Shown here one piece after another: positions 1 to 8,329 of a stretch of DNA of 35,476 nucleotides. The notes under the pieces were generated by a model. It was not told where the DNA came from. It saw only the letters and a list, made by a program, of their open reading frames with translations, and did no database searches. The position numbers and the translations under genes are program-made. Origin of the DNA: Thiothrix sp. UBA5583 (GTDB lineage Bacteria > Pseudomonadota > Gammaproteobacteria > Thiotrichales > Thiotrichaceae); NCBI GenBank assembly GCA_002425225.1, contig DILV01000012.1:1-35476 (forward strand), read 5' to 3'. Position 1 is the first letter of the stretch, and each line of letters opens with the position of its first letter.

Positions 1-33
1 AGAGCATCACTTCCGGTCACACCCTTCAGGCGT

Positions 34-459
34 TTATTGGGCACTCTCTTTGAGCAGGTTCAAATAAGACTGTAATGCCAGTGTTCTTGCTTTGACCACA
101 TCGGTGCGTTTTCCCGCCATGACTGGAATCCACATCGTGCCTTCCATCTGCTCATTTATCACGTTGATCAGTTCAAATTCCTTGTCACGTTGGGCAATCC
201 AAGCGCGTTGCGCCTGTTTCAGCGCATCCTGCGCCTTGGGTTTGAGCTGACCTTGCAACTGCTTGTAAACGCGGTTGAGTTCACCATCCCACTCCCGTTC
301 AGCACGGGTGTAGCATTCCAGCATCCCGGCAGTTGAGGCATTGTTTTCCAGGCAGGTTTCGGTAGTCAGGTCAATCAGGTGCGGCTTTTCACGGGCACTG
401 ACTACAGTGCTGGACAAAGCCAGCAGCATTACAGCAAACAGGGCAATCCATCGGCGCAT
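34..459 (-). CDS. LprI-family (DUF1311) secreted protein
   Basis: Encodes 141 aa. The N-terminus (MRRW, hydrophobic run ending VVSA near residue 22) is a Sec signal peptide, so the product should be periplasmic. The mature part has Cys36 and Cys49 and a helical segment with an ERxWDxELNRVYKxL pattern followed by LKxAQRAWIAQRDKEFEL, typical of the LprI N-terminal domain (DUF1311), a family that includes lysozyme inhibitors. I chose the ATG at 459 because GGAG lies about 10 bases upstream and the signal peptide begins there; the longer form (from 504) would put 15 residues before the signal. It is divergent from the gene at 525. The family assignment is fairly sure; lysozyme inhibition itself is only inferred. 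Confidence 0.7.
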   Translation of the reverse strand: MRRWIALFAVMLLALSSTVVSAREKPHLIDLTTETCLENNASTAGMLECYTRAEREWDGELNRVYKQLQGQLKPKAQDALKQAQRAWIAQRDKEFELINVINEQMEGTMWIPVMAGKRTDVVKARTLALQSYLNLLKESAQ

Positions 460-524
460 GACTTGTGTCTCCAATTTGTTATCATGAGCAACAGTGTAGC
501 CCATTCATACAAGACAAACAGGCC

Positions 525-1268
525 ATGCTCATCATACAAAAAAAATTTGGCATACCCATCCGCAAATATTATTTCAGCCAGCCAGATTCGCCGGGCTGGG
601 CAGATTATTTGTTACCCACCGCGTACATGGATTGTTATTCCCCAACCTGTCCGCGTTTTTTTCAGACGGAATACCGTCATACTCTGCTGACTGACCTCAC
701 CCCTGAGGAAGAGCGCATTTTCCAGCATTTTTCCAAGGATGCTCGCAGCCAGATCCGGCGCGGTGAGCAGGATGGGCGTTTCAGCATCAATATGGCGACC
801 CGGCTGGAAGATTTCATACCGCTGTACAATGCCTTTGCCGATTCACGCGGCATGTCACTGTTTACGGTAAAAGACGCAGAAGCCATTGGCACAGGGCAGT
901 ACTGCCTGTTCAGCAGTGACTATCAGGGCAAACCTGTCATATGCCATTTGTATCTGGTGTCACCTGTAACAGGGACAGTCAACCTGCTGATTTCTGCCAG
1001 TTCGCTGGCATATCGGGATAATGAGGACATGCGTCGCGCCAGCGGGTTTGCCAACCGTTGCCTGCACTGGCAAGGAATGCGCCATTTCAAGGCGCACGGC
1101 TACCATACTTATGATTGGGGCGGCTATGTACAGAATGCCAGCGAGCCGATGATGCAGGGCATCAACCGTTTCAAGCGTACTTTCAATGGCAAATTGACAC
1201 CGATTTTTAATTACTACTCGCCTTGCTACGCTTTTATTGAAAAACTGCGGCACAAATTGCGAAGATAG
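525..1268 (+). CDS. GNAT/FemAB-like acyltransferase-fold protein
   Basis: Encodes 247 aa from the ATG at 525; an upstream in-frame ATG at 465 would overlap the divergent gene's 5' region, so it is less likely. The segment SKDARSQIRRGEQDG followed by LEDFIPLYNAFADSRGM resembles the BioF2/FemAB-type acetyltransferase domain (Acetyltransf_6), in which a basic helix precedes an 'F..LY..F...RG' motif. The later stretch ANRCLHWQGMRHFKAHGYHTYDWGG, then INRFKRTFNGKL, fits the C-terminal half of that fold. No signal peptide or membrane segment is visible. The substrate is unknown; members act in cell-envelope or polysaccharide biosynthesis, which is not shown here. Confidence 0.55.
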   Translation: MLIIQKKFGIPIRKYYFSQPDSPGWADYLLPTAYMDCYSPTCPRFFQTEYRHTLLTDLTPEEERIFQHFSKDARSQIRRGEQDGRFSINMATRLEDFIPLYNAFADSRGMSLFTVKDAEAIGTGQYCLFSSDYQGKPVICHLYLVSPVTGTVNLLISASSLAYRDNEDMRRASGFANRCLHWQGMRHFKAHGYHTYDWGGYVQNASEPMMQGINRFKRTFNGKLTPIFNYYSPCYAFIEKLRHKLRR

Positions 1269-1320
1269 GCAGTCCAATGACAAAATTTTTTAACCATGCA
1301 CTATAAAAGGAGCCAACAGA

Positions 1321-1788
1321 ATGAATCTGTTCCAAAAAACCCTGGCTATCACGCTTGCAGCCACCAGCATCGCTGTCGTTTCCACCGCTATCGCTGACGA
1401 ACAAAAATCCCCGGAAGAAATGGCTATCGAGTACCGCCAAGGTGCTTTTAGCATGATCAAATACCATTTCGGCCCGATGGCAGCGATGGTCAAGGGTGAA
1501 AAAGAGTTCAACGCGGAAGCCTTCGCCAAAAATGCCGAAGCGGTTGCAGCCCTGAGCAAGTTCCCTATCAATGGCTTCATTGAGGGCAGCGATATGGGCG
1601 AAACCGAAGCCAAGGATGCCATCTGGAAAAACATGGATGACTTCAAGAAGAAAATGGAAACGTTCCAGGTAGAAGCTGCGTCACTGGCTGAAGTTGCCAA
1701 AGGTGGCGACATGGCAGCCATCAAGCCGCAATTTGGCAAGGTTGGCGAATCCTGCAAGGCTTGCCACAAGGAATACAAGGAAGACTGA
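1321..1788 (+). CDS. cytochrome c' (c-556 type)
   Basis: Encodes 155 aa with a Sec signal peptide (about residues 1-25, cleavage after STAIA). The mature protein is a small helical domain with the haem-binding motif C-K-A-C-H at residues 145-149, nearly at the C-terminus, as in class II cytochromes c (cytochrome c'/c-556). An Arg/Gln-rich first helix (EYRQGAFSMIKYHFGPMAAMVKGE) is also typical. It should be a periplasmic single-haem protein; cytochromes c' bind NO or CO or carry electrons, but the role here cannot be read from the sequence. A strong ribosome binding site (AAAAGGAG) lies about 8 bases before the ATG. It is 52 bp downstream of the GNAT-like gene and may be cotranscribed with it. 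Confidence 0.88.
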   Translation: MNLFQKTLAITLAATSIAVVSTAIADEQKSPEEMAIEYRQGAFSMIKYHFGPMAAMVKGEKEFNAEAFAKNAEAVAALSKFPINGFIEGSDMGETEAKDAIWKNMDDFKKKMETFQVEAASLAEVAKGGDMAAIKPQFGKVGESCKACHKEYKED

Positions 1789-1953
1789 TTGTCTCGTCTG
1801 CCTCCCTCGCCCGTGGGGGAGGTATTCTCGACGAATCGGAGCGGGAACTGGTCGCCCGTGGATTTGTGCATCAACGCTACCAGCCCCGCCTACAGGGAAT
1901 CCCCAAAATAGGTGCAAACAAAAGTATGGCTCCCCCCTCTGCGGCTTCGCTGT

Positions 1954-2067
1954 TACCCCTCACCCAGCCCCCTGAGGGGGCGTCCCTCAAGGGGAGAGGG
2001 GCTAAGAGATCACTTTTCTTGTTCCCCCTCGCCCCTTGAGGGAGAGGGGGCTAGGGGGTGAGGGGTA
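1954..2067. repeat. dispersed GC-rich palindromic repeat, copy A
   Basis: About 114 bp bounded by terminal inverted sequence TACCCCTCAC / GTGAGGGGTA. Internal arms CCCTCAAGGGGAGAGGGGCTAA and CCCCTTGAGGGAGAGGGGGCTAG are inverted relative to each other, around a short AT-richer centre ending TTCTTGTTCCCC. Related copies are at 24259-24367, 28357-28464 and 30628-30733. It lies downstream of the cytochrome c' gene and could fold into a strong hairpin at RNA level. No transposase is attached. Confidence 0.85.
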
Positions 2068-2190
2068 GTTCGGAGTGGAATGGTTGGGGCAACACTACAC
2101 CAAGGAATGGGCAGCCCTCAAAAGTATTGCTGTCATCCAGCAGTGCGGTTTTAGCACGCATCGTCTGAATCAGCATGTTGCCAGAGCTGA
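2068..2190 (+). pseudogene. possible transposase C-terminal remnant (ISAs1-like)
   Basis: Directly after repeat copy A, one plus-strand frame reads a short peptide containing KEWAALKSIAVIQ and then runs to a TAA. The pattern resembles the 'W.GL.SI..V' segment of ISAs1/H-repeat transposases. There is no start codon, no complete domain and no second inverted repeat, so at most this is a decayed fragment. It may be coincidence. Confidence 0.2.
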
Positions 2191-2309
2191 ATAAAGCCGG
2201 GGAGTGAACGGAATTATGGCATATTTGTCATAAGGAAAAACAACCAGTCAAACGTTCCATACGCTGATAACATCACTGAAAATCCGGGCATAATCATAGG
2301 GGGAAAATC

Positions 2310-3059
2310 ATGCGCCAATTACCCATTCTGACGCTATTGCTGGCTTTGCTAGTGGGTGGCTGCAACACCCTGCCCGATGCCAGCGATGCCGGGTTGCAAG
2401 CCATTGCCCCCAACATCTACGTCGAACCGGCGATGGATACCATGACCCGCACCCGCCTGATTCAAACCCTAGCGGAAGCGGAACGTGCTATCAGCACAAT
2501 GTACGGCTCAGTGCGTAGCCGTCCGCCCGTTTACGCCTGCGTCACCGCCAACTGTTACATCCACCTAGGCGGAACCTATGGCTCCAATGCCGAAGCCCTC
2601 GACGACCGCATCCTGTTGTCACCTGCGGGTCTGAACTGGCATTTCATTGCCCACGAATGGGCGCATGTGGAACTGTTCAGCCGCATGACACCCCGCGCCT
2701 GGCAACAACTGCCGCAATGGTTCAACGAAGGGCTGGCAGTTGCCATCAGCCAGGAGCCGGAATATTCGGAAAATGCCTGGCAATACCTGCTGACGGCCAA
2801 CCTGCCCCGCCCCGGTGATGGCGAGTTGCAGGGTCTCCGCACCTTGCCGCAGTGGATGGATGCCGTCAATTTCTACCAACAACAAGTGCAAGCCAGACAG
2901 ATTGCAGGCGGGATGGGCGTCAGCCCGGTCTACACAGCCGCAGGTCATGCGGTGCGCAACTGGCTGGCGACAGCGGGAAATCAGGGGCTGTTGGTACTGA
3001 TCCAGCGCATGAATGCAGGCGAACCATTTGCAGCGGTGTATCCGGTTACACCACGCTAA
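2310..3059 (+). CDS. lipoprotein with HExxH zinc-peptidase motif
   Basis: Encodes 249 aa. Residues 1-18 form a lipoprotein signal peptide ending LVGGC, with Cys18 as the lipidated residue, so the protein is probably membrane-anchored in the envelope. Residues 115-119 are H-E-W-A-H, a zinc-peptidase HExxH motif, followed 21 residues later by the WFNEGLAV segment with Glu140, the expected third zinc ligand of a gluzincin (peptidase MA-like). The central region with two Cys (77 and 82) may form a disulfide. The start is supported by a G-rich ribosome binding site (TAGGGGG). It converges on dnaQ with only 7 bp between stops. The substrate is unknown. Confidence 0.65.
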   Translation: MRQLPILTLLLALLVGGCNTLPDASDAGLQAIAPNIYVEPAMDTMTRTRLIQTLAEAERAISTMYGSVRSRPPVYACVTANCYIHLGGTYGSNAEALDDRILLSPAGLNWHFIAHEWAHVELFSRMTPRAWQQLPQWFNEGLAVAISQEPEYSENAWQYLLTANLPRPGDGELQGLRTLPQWMDAVNFYQQQVQARQIAGGMGVSPVYTAAGHAVRNWLATAGNQGLLVLIQRMNAGEPFAAVYPVTPR

Positions 3060-3066
3060 CCACAGA

Positions 3067-3774
3067 TCAAGCCTCGAACAGGCACTTGCCCGCCGCTTTG
3101 GTAATCGCTGCCACCCGTTCCGCATGAGCCGCCAATTCTTCCGCACTGGCACTGATCACACGCAAACGGCTGACATCCTGAGTTATGCGGCGACCAGCAC
3201 TGCCCCCCCCGGACTGGGCAGTACGATCTTCCGCCCCCAGCAGCAGGCTGACCTGCCCACCGGTCATGGCAAGATAAACATCTGCCAGAATCTCCGCGTC
3301 CAGCAACGCGCCGTGCAGGGTACGGTGGGCGTTGTTGATTTCGTAACGCTTGCAGAGCGCATCCAGACTGGCACGTTGACCGGGGAACATCTGCCGCGCC
3401 ATCACCAGCGTATCCGTCACCGTGCAATAGTCGGTCATGGTCTGGTAGGCAGGGTCAACCAGTTGCAGTTCATGGTTGAGGAAACCAATATCGAAAGGTG
3501 CGTTGTGGATGATCAGTTCCGCCCCGCGTAAATAGGCCAGCAAGTCTTCCACAATGTCTTCAAAGCGCGGTTTGTCGGCAAGGAAAGCATTACTGATGCC
3601 ATGGACAGCCTCTGCTTCAGCATCAATGGTACGGTCAGGTTGCAGGTATTGATGGAAATTTTTGCCAGTCAGACGCCGGTTAAGCATTTCCACGCAACCG
3701 ATTTCGATGATGCGGTGGCCTTCTTTGGGGTCTAGCCCGGTAGTTTCCGTATCGAGGATAATCTGGCGGCTCAT
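3067..3774 (-). CDS. dnaQ: DNA polymerase III epsilon subunit (3'-5' proofreading exonuclease)
   Basis: Encodes 235 aa. Removes misincorporated nucleotides as the proofreading subunit of the replicative polymerase. DEDDh exonuclease motifs are all present: Exo [10 protein letters not shown] with Asp8 and Glu10, Exo [11 protein letters not shown] with Asp95, and Exo [15 protein letters not shown] with His154 and Asp159. The C-terminal tail after about residue 175 is low in similarity to the core and should contact the alpha subunit. The length fits the family. The start ATG overlaps the rnhA stop by four bases (ATGA), indicating translational coupling in a methyltransferase-rnhA-dnaQ operon. 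In Escherichia coli rnhA and dnaQ are neighbours but divergent; here they are co-directional. Confidence 0.95.
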   Translation of the reverse strand: MSRQIILDTETTGLDPKEGHRIIEIGCVEMLNRRLTGKNFHQYLQPDRTIDAEAEAVHGISNAFLADKPRFEDIVEDLLAYLRGAELIIHNAPFDIGFLNHELQLVDPAYQTMTDYCTVTDTLVMARQMFPGQRASLDALCKRYEINNAHRTLHGALLDAEILADVYLAMTGGQVSLLLGAEDRTAQSGGGSAGRRITQDVSRLRVISASAEELAAHAERVAAITKAAGKCLFEA

Positions 3775-4217
3775 GTTTTCTTCTCGTCAATCGCTTTGTT
3801 GGCAAGCTGGTCTACCCGCTCGTTTTCGTCGTGCCCACTGTGTCCCTTGACCCAGTGCCAGGCAACCTGATGACAAGCCGCCGCAGCATCCAGTCGTTGC
3901 CACAGTTCCTGATTCTTGACCGGCTTGCCTGCTGCGGTTTTCCAGCCTTTGCGTTTCCAGCCTGCCAGCCATTCGGTAATACCCTGCCGCACATATTGGG
4001 AATCGGTCGTCAGGCTCACCTGACAAGGGCGGGTCAGGGTTTCCAGCGCCTGAATAGCCGCCATCAGTTCCATCTGGTTATTGGTAGTATCTGGCTGATA
4101 ACCATACAGCTCGCGCTCCTGCCCGTTGTAACGCAGCAATGCGCCCCAGCCACCCGGCCCTGGATTGCCACGGCAAGCACCATCGGTAAAAATTTCAACT
4201 ACGTTATTCGGCATCAT
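3771..4217 (-). CDS. rnhA: ribonuclease HI
   Basis: Encodes 148 aa, the usual length for a bacterial RNase HI. Cleaves the RNA strand of RNA-DNA hybrids during replication. The catalytic residues are all visible: Asp12 in [16 protein letters not shown], Glu50 in [10 protein letters not shown], Asp72 in TTDSQYV, and His126 and Asp136 in [17 protein letters not shown]. The basic Trp-rich handle region (GWKRKGWKT, about 86-94) is present. Two consecutive ATG codons occur at the start (4217 and 4214). It overlaps the upstream methyltransferase gene by 14 bases and the downstream dnaQ by 4 bases. Confidence 0.96.
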   Translation of the reverse strand: MMPNNVVEIFTDGACRGNPGPGGWGALLRYNGQERELYGYQPDTTNNQMELMAAIQALETLTRPCQVSLTTDSQYVRQGITEWLAGWKRKGWKTAAGKPVKNQELWQRLDAAAACHQVAWHWVKGHSGHDENERVDQLANKAIDEKKT

Positions 4218-5004
4218 TACGTTCCTGCGGGGAAATACGCCCTGCTCCCGGATTCACCACCATACCGGGGCGCAACACACGCGCAGGCATCCGGGAAGCA
4301 GGCAATAGCGTCATGTTGGAAACCTTTTTCTGGGCGTGAATAATATAAACATTACCCGTTGCCAGATGCCAGCGTGCGCCCAGACGCTCCAGCCAACGGG
4401 TACGCTGAAAGGTGCATTCACCACCCAACGCCGGGCTAAAACCGGCTGTCACTGTTGACCGCACTTCAAACCCCAGCACATGCAACCACTCGCGCACCCG
4501 ATAGGTGCTGTAGAAATGGCATGGTCCATCCTTGCGCTGGTGGAAATGGCGCAAACTACCCAGCCCCTTGAAACTGAACGGGTTAAAGCCAATCAGGATA
4601 CAGTGCCCTTCAGGAACCAGTACCCGCTCAATTTCACGCAAGACCTGATGCGGCTGGCGGGTACAATCCAGCGCATGGCTGGCAACCACCAGATCCAGAT
4701 TCTGGAAAGCAAACGGCAGTTGCTCGGGCGAGCCAAGCACACTGTTTTGTTCGCCTTGCACCATACCCAAAGCGAAACGGCTGGCAATGCGTGATTCTTG
4801 CAGGAAGGGCTGCATCCCGGTCAGGACACCCGTTTCCAGTGCATAATAACCAAACACGTCAGCCGTCATGCCTGTCACCAGTTCCTGTACCCGCGCCAAG
4901 GTAGCCTGACCGGAAACAGTGGCATACCAGTGCCTGCACGCTTGCACCCCGGCTGGCTTTGATGCTGTCTGGAAGATGACGTTCAGCGGTTTTTCCTTGT
5001 TCAT
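4204..5004 (-). CDS. class I SAM-dependent methyltransferase (YafS-like)
   Basis: Encodes 266 aa. The middle has a Methyltransf_11-like pattern: [49 protein letters not shown], where acidic and Asn-Pro-Phe residues correspond to post-motif I to III of class I methyltransferases. Its position next to rnhA and dnaQ matches E. coli yafS, a predicted methyltransferase of unknown substrate. The N-terminal glycine motif (Dx.GxG) is poorly preserved ([17 protein letters not shown] in its place). The ATG at 5004 lacks an obvious Shine-Dalgarno sequence, so the true start may lie downstream (an internal Met occurs at about residue 46). It is the first gene of a three-gene overlapping operon, and is divergent from mltD. 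Confidence 0.7.
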   Translation of the reverse strand: MNKEKPLNVIFQTASKPAGVQACRHWYATVSGQATLARVQELVTGMTADVFGYYALETGVLTGMQPFLQESRIASRFALGMVQGEQNSVLGSPEQLPFAFQNLDLVVASHALDCTRQPHQVLREIERVLVPEGHCILIGFNPFSFKGLGSLRHFHQRKDGPCHFYSTYRVREWLHVLGFEVRSTVTAGFSPALGGECTFQRTRWLERLGARWHLATGNVYIIHAQKKVSNMTLLPASRMPARVLRPGMVVNPGAGRISPQERNDAE

Positions 5005-5155
5005 GAAGGGAGTAAGTATTATATTCGGCTCACATCGCCTGATTATAAAAAACTTATGGCTTGGCTGTTTGACCGAATGTACGGCATACCCGCCTAATTA
5101 TAGCGATGAAATCGGGGCTTACATAACAACAACAGGCTTACAGGGTAAAACAATA

Positions 5156-6478
5156 ATGAAAACCAGCACGTATGCGTTTCTTGCCACATCCGTTATTGCC
5201 ATGTTTACCGGTTCGGGCTGCTCCAGCAACATGACAAAAGCAGACGCACGAACCAGCACCAATAGCGACGATCTGCTTTTTGCCAATTTCAAACCCGACC
5301 ATGCAGACAAACGCCTGAACAGGGCAACCACAGCACAATATGGCTATAAATTCCAGAAAGCTGCCTTGCACAGACCTTCAACAGGCCAGGAACAAGCCCA
5401 ACCGGCCAGCGTCGCCCCTGATTTCAATACCTGGGATCGGGTTTTCCAAGGATTCGAGCTGAATGGTCACACTGGCAATCCACAAGTACAGCGTTTCATC
5501 CACTATTACGGGCAACACCCGGAAAAACTGACCATGCTGTCGGAACGCGCCAGCGTATTCCTGCACATGATTGTGCATGAACTGGATCAGCGCAACATGC
5601 CTACCGAACTAGCACTGCTACCCTTCGTGGAAAGTGCCTTCGACCCGGACGTATTTTCTCATGCCGGTGCTGCCGGTTTATGGCAGTTCATCCCCTCCAC
5701 CGGGCGGCTGTATGGCCTGCAACAATCCAGCGCTTATGATGCACGGCTCGACCCGTTTGCCGCCACTGGTGCTGCGATGGATTACTTACAAAAACTGAAC
5801 AAGGATTTCAACGGTGACTGGTTGTTGGCACTCGCTGCCTACAACTGTGGGGAAGGTCGGGTACAAAAAGAAATCGAGCGCAACCGCCGACAAGGCTTGC
5901 CCACCAGTTTCTGGCATTTGACCTCGCTGCCGCGTGAAACCCGTGAATACGTACCACGCCTGCTGGCTTTCAAGGAGCTGATTGGCAATGCCCAGCGCTA
6001 TGGCATTACCCTACCGGATACGCCCAACCACGCCCGCCTGGCATTCCTGCATGTCGACAAGCCGGTTGACCTGCAAGCACTGGCTCAGCAAGTCGGGCTG
6101 GACAGTCACCAACTGACGCACCTGAACCCCGGTTTCCGTACTGGTATCGCTATTCCCCAGTATTCCGGGCGCATCATTGTACCGCGCAGCCATGCCCAGC
6201 AACTGGTGGATGCGGTCAACGCCATGCCCGCTGCTTCCGTCAGTACACGCACACTGGCACGCAAATCATCCGGCGGCTATAACAGGCTGGCAACTACACG
6301 TACTGGCAAAAAAGCCCATTACGCCAGCAACAAGCACAAGACACATACTGTCCGCAAGGGTGATACCCTGCAAACCATTGCCATGAAACACGGCACAAGC
6401 GTACAGGCATTGATGAAACACAACAGCAAGCGTTCTACCACCGTCAAGGTCGGCGAGCGTATCAGTATCCGCGCATGA
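5156..6478 (+). CDS. mltD: membrane-bound lytic murein transglycosylase D
   Basis: Encodes 440 aa from the ATG at 5156, which begins a lipoprotein signal peptide (MKTSTYAFLA... GSGC, Cys22). The longer open frame upstream overlaps the divergent gene and is not used. The transglycosylase (SLT) domain starts around residue 135 with ELALLPFVESAFDPDVFSHAGAAGLWQFIPSTGRLYGL, where the Glu in ESAF is the catalytic acid, and ends with AYNCGEGRV. A C-terminal LysM domain (HTVRKGDTLQTIAMKHGTSV ... KVGERISIR) binds peptidoglycan. E. coli MltD has more LysM units; one clear copy plus a weaker LysM-like stretch near 6030-6190 is seen here. It should cleave glycan strands at the outer membrane. The FHA gene follows after 11 bp. 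Confidence 0.92.
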   Translation: MKTSTYAFLATSVIAMFTGSGCSSNMTKADARTSTNSDDLLFANFKPDHADKRLNRATTAQYGYKFQKAALHRPSTGQEQAQPASVAPDFNTWDRVFQGFELNGHTGNPQVQRFIHYYGQHPEKLTMLSERASVFLHMIVHELDQRNMPTELALLPFVESAFDPDVFSHAGAAGLWQFIPSTGRLYGLQQSSAYDARLDPFAATGAAMDYLQKLNKDFNGDWLLALAAYNCGEGRVQKEIERNRRQGLPTSFWHLTSLPRETREYVPRLLAFKELIGNAQRYGITLPDTPNHARLAFLHVDKPVDLQALAQQVGLDSHQLTHLNPGFRTGIAIPQYSGRIIVPRSHAQQLVDAVNAMPAASVSTRTLARKSSGGYNRLATTRTGKKAHYASNKHKTHTVRKGDTLQTIAMKHGTSVQALMKHNSKRSTTVKVGERISIRA

Positions 6479-6489
6479 GGTAACTTGTC

Positions 6490-7116
6490 ATGTCCCAACT
6501 GGTCGTCATACTGGAAAAACAGGTGATCAAACGGGTTCCGATCAAGGGAACCAGCCTTACGTTTGGACGCAACAACCACTGTGAAATCAGCCTGCCTGAC
6601 CGCACCATCAGCAACCGCCACGCCCGCATTACTGTGGTGCGCGATGATTGCTTTCTGGAAGACCTTGACAGTACCAATGGCACTTACGTCAACCAGCAAC
6701 TGGTTGACCGGCATTTGCTGGAAGACGGTGACACCATTGGGCTGGGCAAATACCACATCCAGTTCGAGTCTGACCAGAGTGTGGATAGCCAGATTCGCAG
6801 GCTCAGCGTACATCCCAAACTGATGGATGCGACCTACCAGTATTGGCTGCAAATCCTCAATGGCAAACGCTCGGGTTACATCATTCCCTTGCAACAGGAA
6901 CGGGTGGTATTGGGCAACCGGCGTAATGGGCAAATCCTGATTGAGCCAAATGCTGCGGGTCTTTATAGTATGCAGGAAATCGGCATGTCCAATTCCCGCC
7001 TGACACGTACCCTGATTCCGGGGGAAGAACTGCGGGTTGAAGATATTTCTTTCCGCTTCTGCCTACAAGACCCGAATGTCCCAGCCAGTTTCCAGCCCGG
7101 CGACACTACGCCGTAA
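6490..7116 (+). CDS. FHA domain protein
   Basis: Encodes 208 aa with no signal peptide or membrane segment. Residues about 20-90 form a forkhead-associated domain with the phosphothreonine-binding pattern LTFGRNNHCEISLPDRTISNRHARI and LEDLDSTNGTYVNQQLV: the GR, SxxH and NG core residues are all present. The second half repeats a related beta pattern (KRSGYIIPLQQERVVLGNRRNGQILI), possibly a degenerate second FHA domain. It should bind a phosphorylated partner, but no kinase or secretion gene is nearby to suggest which. It is probably cotranscribed with mltD (11-bp gap, GAGG ribosome binding site), and its 3' end overlaps the next gene by 41 bp. Confidence 0.82.
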   Translation: MSQLVVILEKQVIKRVPIKGTSLTFGRNNHCEISLPDRTISNRHARITVVRDDCFLEDLDSTNGTYVNQQLVDRHLLEDGDTIGLGKYHIQFESDQSVDSQIRRLSVHPKLMDATYQYWLQILNGKRSGYIIPLQQERVVLGNRRNGQILIEPNAAGLYSMQEIGMSNSRLTRTLIPGEELRVEDISFRFCLQDPNVPASFQPGDTTP

Positions 7117-7687
7117 CATCCGTCAGCAACGTGCTGCCTTGCCGGGCAAACAGCAACAACGGCTCTCGCAGCAGATTGCTCGTCACCTGCATGGCAACGC
7201 ACACTTCCGTAAAGCCATCCACATTGCCTTGTACATCCCGGTACGGGGCGAAGCTGATCCACGCAGCCTGCGCACCTGGGCACTACCCCGTCAGCATTTT
7301 TACCTGCCGGTTTTGTCCCCTTTCCGCGACCAGCGCTTGTGGTTTATCCACTGGGATCAACATACCCGCTTCCGCCACAACCGTTTCCAGATTCCCGAAC
7401 CCCGTATCTGCTACGCCCGCAGCCGACCCGCCCGCTGGCTGGATCTGGTCATTACCCCGCTGGTTGCCTTTGACCACACCGGCACACGCATGGGCATGGG
7501 CGGGGGATTCTATGACCGTACTTTTGCTTTCAAACGCACCCTCGCCCATCAGCCACGCCCACACTTGAGCGGTTATGCCTATGCTTTCCAGCAAGCTAAT
7601 GCCCTGTTGCGTCAGCCCTGGGATGTACCGCTGAATTCAGCCTGTACCGAGTCCGGTTTTTCGCTATTCAGTACTAGACAATATTAG
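7076..7687 (+). CDS. fau: 5-formyltetrahydrofolate cyclo-ligase
   Basis: Encodes 203 aa. Converts 5-formyltetrahydrofolate to 5,10-methenyltetrahydrofolate using ATP. The family signature is clear: an N-terminal LRRNIRQQRAALPGKQQQRLSQQI helix, ALYIPVRGEADP, and the nucleotide/folate-binding loop GMGMGGGFYDRTF near residue 140. The ATG at 7076 lies inside the end of the FHA gene (41-bp overlap). A slightly later non-ATG start cannot be excluded because the helix beginning at TLRRNIRQQ is where homologues usually begin. No 6S RNA structure, which sits beside this gene in many gammaproteobacteria, was recognised nearby. Confidence 0.88.
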   Translation: MSQPVSSPATLRRNIRQQRAALPGKQQQRLSQQIARHLHGNAHFRKAIHIALYIPVRGEADPRSLRTWALPRQHFYLPVLSPFRDQRLWFIHWDQHTRFRHNRFQIPEPRICYARSRPARWLDLVITPLVAFDHTGTRMGMGGGFYDRTFAFKRTLAHQPRPHLSGYAYAFQQANALLRQPWDVPLNSACTESGFSLFSTRQY

Positions 7688-7763
7688 AATATACTGATAT
7701 AGTATTTCCATGATCAGCCAGATGGTGAGCTGATACGAGATAACCGCACAGGAGAGCTTTGAG

Positions 7764-8243
7764 ATGAAAAAATTAATCGTTGGTTTGAGCCTGCTGGTAT
7801 TGTCTGCCACTGCAAGTGCAGGCGATTTCTTTGGTGGAAATAACGGCGAATGGAAAATGGGTCCTTACGGCCCTTACTATGAAGAAAGCGATTGGCCAGA
7901 ATGGACTCCCATGTACTGGATGGACGAAATGATGAACAGCTTCGATGACGATGACGAAGATTTCATGGGCGGTATGCCATTCATGGGTAACAATAACAAC
8001 TTCGGCGGTATGCCATTCATGGGCAACAACAACTACCCTGTTATGCCTTATGGCGCACCAGGGATGTCTCCAATGCCTTATGCACAGCAACCGATGATGC
8101 TTCCTCCTGGCATGGCTCCAATGCCGCCAATGGGTGCACCAATGCTGGCTCCAATGCCGCCAATGGGCGCTCCGATGATGGCTCCGCCTCCAGCTCCTGT
8201 TGCTCCAGCAGTAACACCTGGCCCGGCTGCAAAAACTAACTGA
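7764..8243 (+). CDS. putative sulfur globule protein (Met/Pro/Gly-rich)
   Basis: Encodes 159 aa. A Sec signal peptide (residues 1-19, ending ATASA) is followed by an aromatic/acidic segment (GPYGPYYEESDWPEWTPMYWMDEMM), an Asp run (DDDDED), and two tandem copies of GGMPFMGNNN. Two copies of a MAPMPPMGAPM unit follow, then a Pro/Ala tail. The mature part has no Cys. Composition and architecture resemble the structural envelope proteins of periplasmic sulfur globules (Sgp) in purple sulfur bacteria and Thiothrix. A good ribosome binding site (AGGAGAG) precedes the ATG. It is followed by a rho-independent terminator and a second protein of the same type. The role is inferred from composition; metal binding by the Met-rich part is an alternative. 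Confidence 0.6.
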   Translation: MKKLIVGLSLLVLSATASAGDFFGGNNGEWKMGPYGPYYEESDWPEWTPMYWMDEMMNSFDDDDEDFMGGMPFMGNNNNFGGMPFMGNNNYPVMPYGAPGMSPMPYAQQPMMLPPGMAPMPPMGAPMLAPMPPMGAPMMAPPPAPVAPAVTPGPAAKTN

Positions 8244-8267
8244 TTTCAGCCAGAACAGTTATACTCG

Positions 8268-8294
8268 ACAGGCCGGTTTATCCGGCCTGTTTTG
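8268..8294 (+). terminator. rho-independent terminator after first globule-type gene
   Basis: Perfect 9-bp stem ACAGGCCGG (8268-8276) / CCGGCCTGT (8282-8290), 5-nt loop, then TTTGTGTT. It lies between the two globule-type genes, so the second gene needs its own promoter or partial read-through. Confidence 0.85.
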
Positions 8295-8329
8295 TGTTAG
8301 CGAGACCGATTAGGAAGGGAACAGACACC

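Larger units (their letters stand above)
1789..2309. other. 521-bp intergenic region with repeat copy A
   Basis: No convincing intact gene. It holds one 114-bp palindromic repeat (1954-2067), listed separately, and a short open stretch after it (2068-2190) that may be a transposase remnant. The segment 1789-1953 has open frames, but nothing I recognise. Just before the next gene (about 2290-2309) there is a GGGGG-type ribosome binding site. Confidence 0.6.

Noticed and set aside
4919-5155. 79-codon N-terminal extension of mltD
   Set aside because: It overlaps the divergent methyltransferase gene; the lipoprotein signal peptide begins at 5156.
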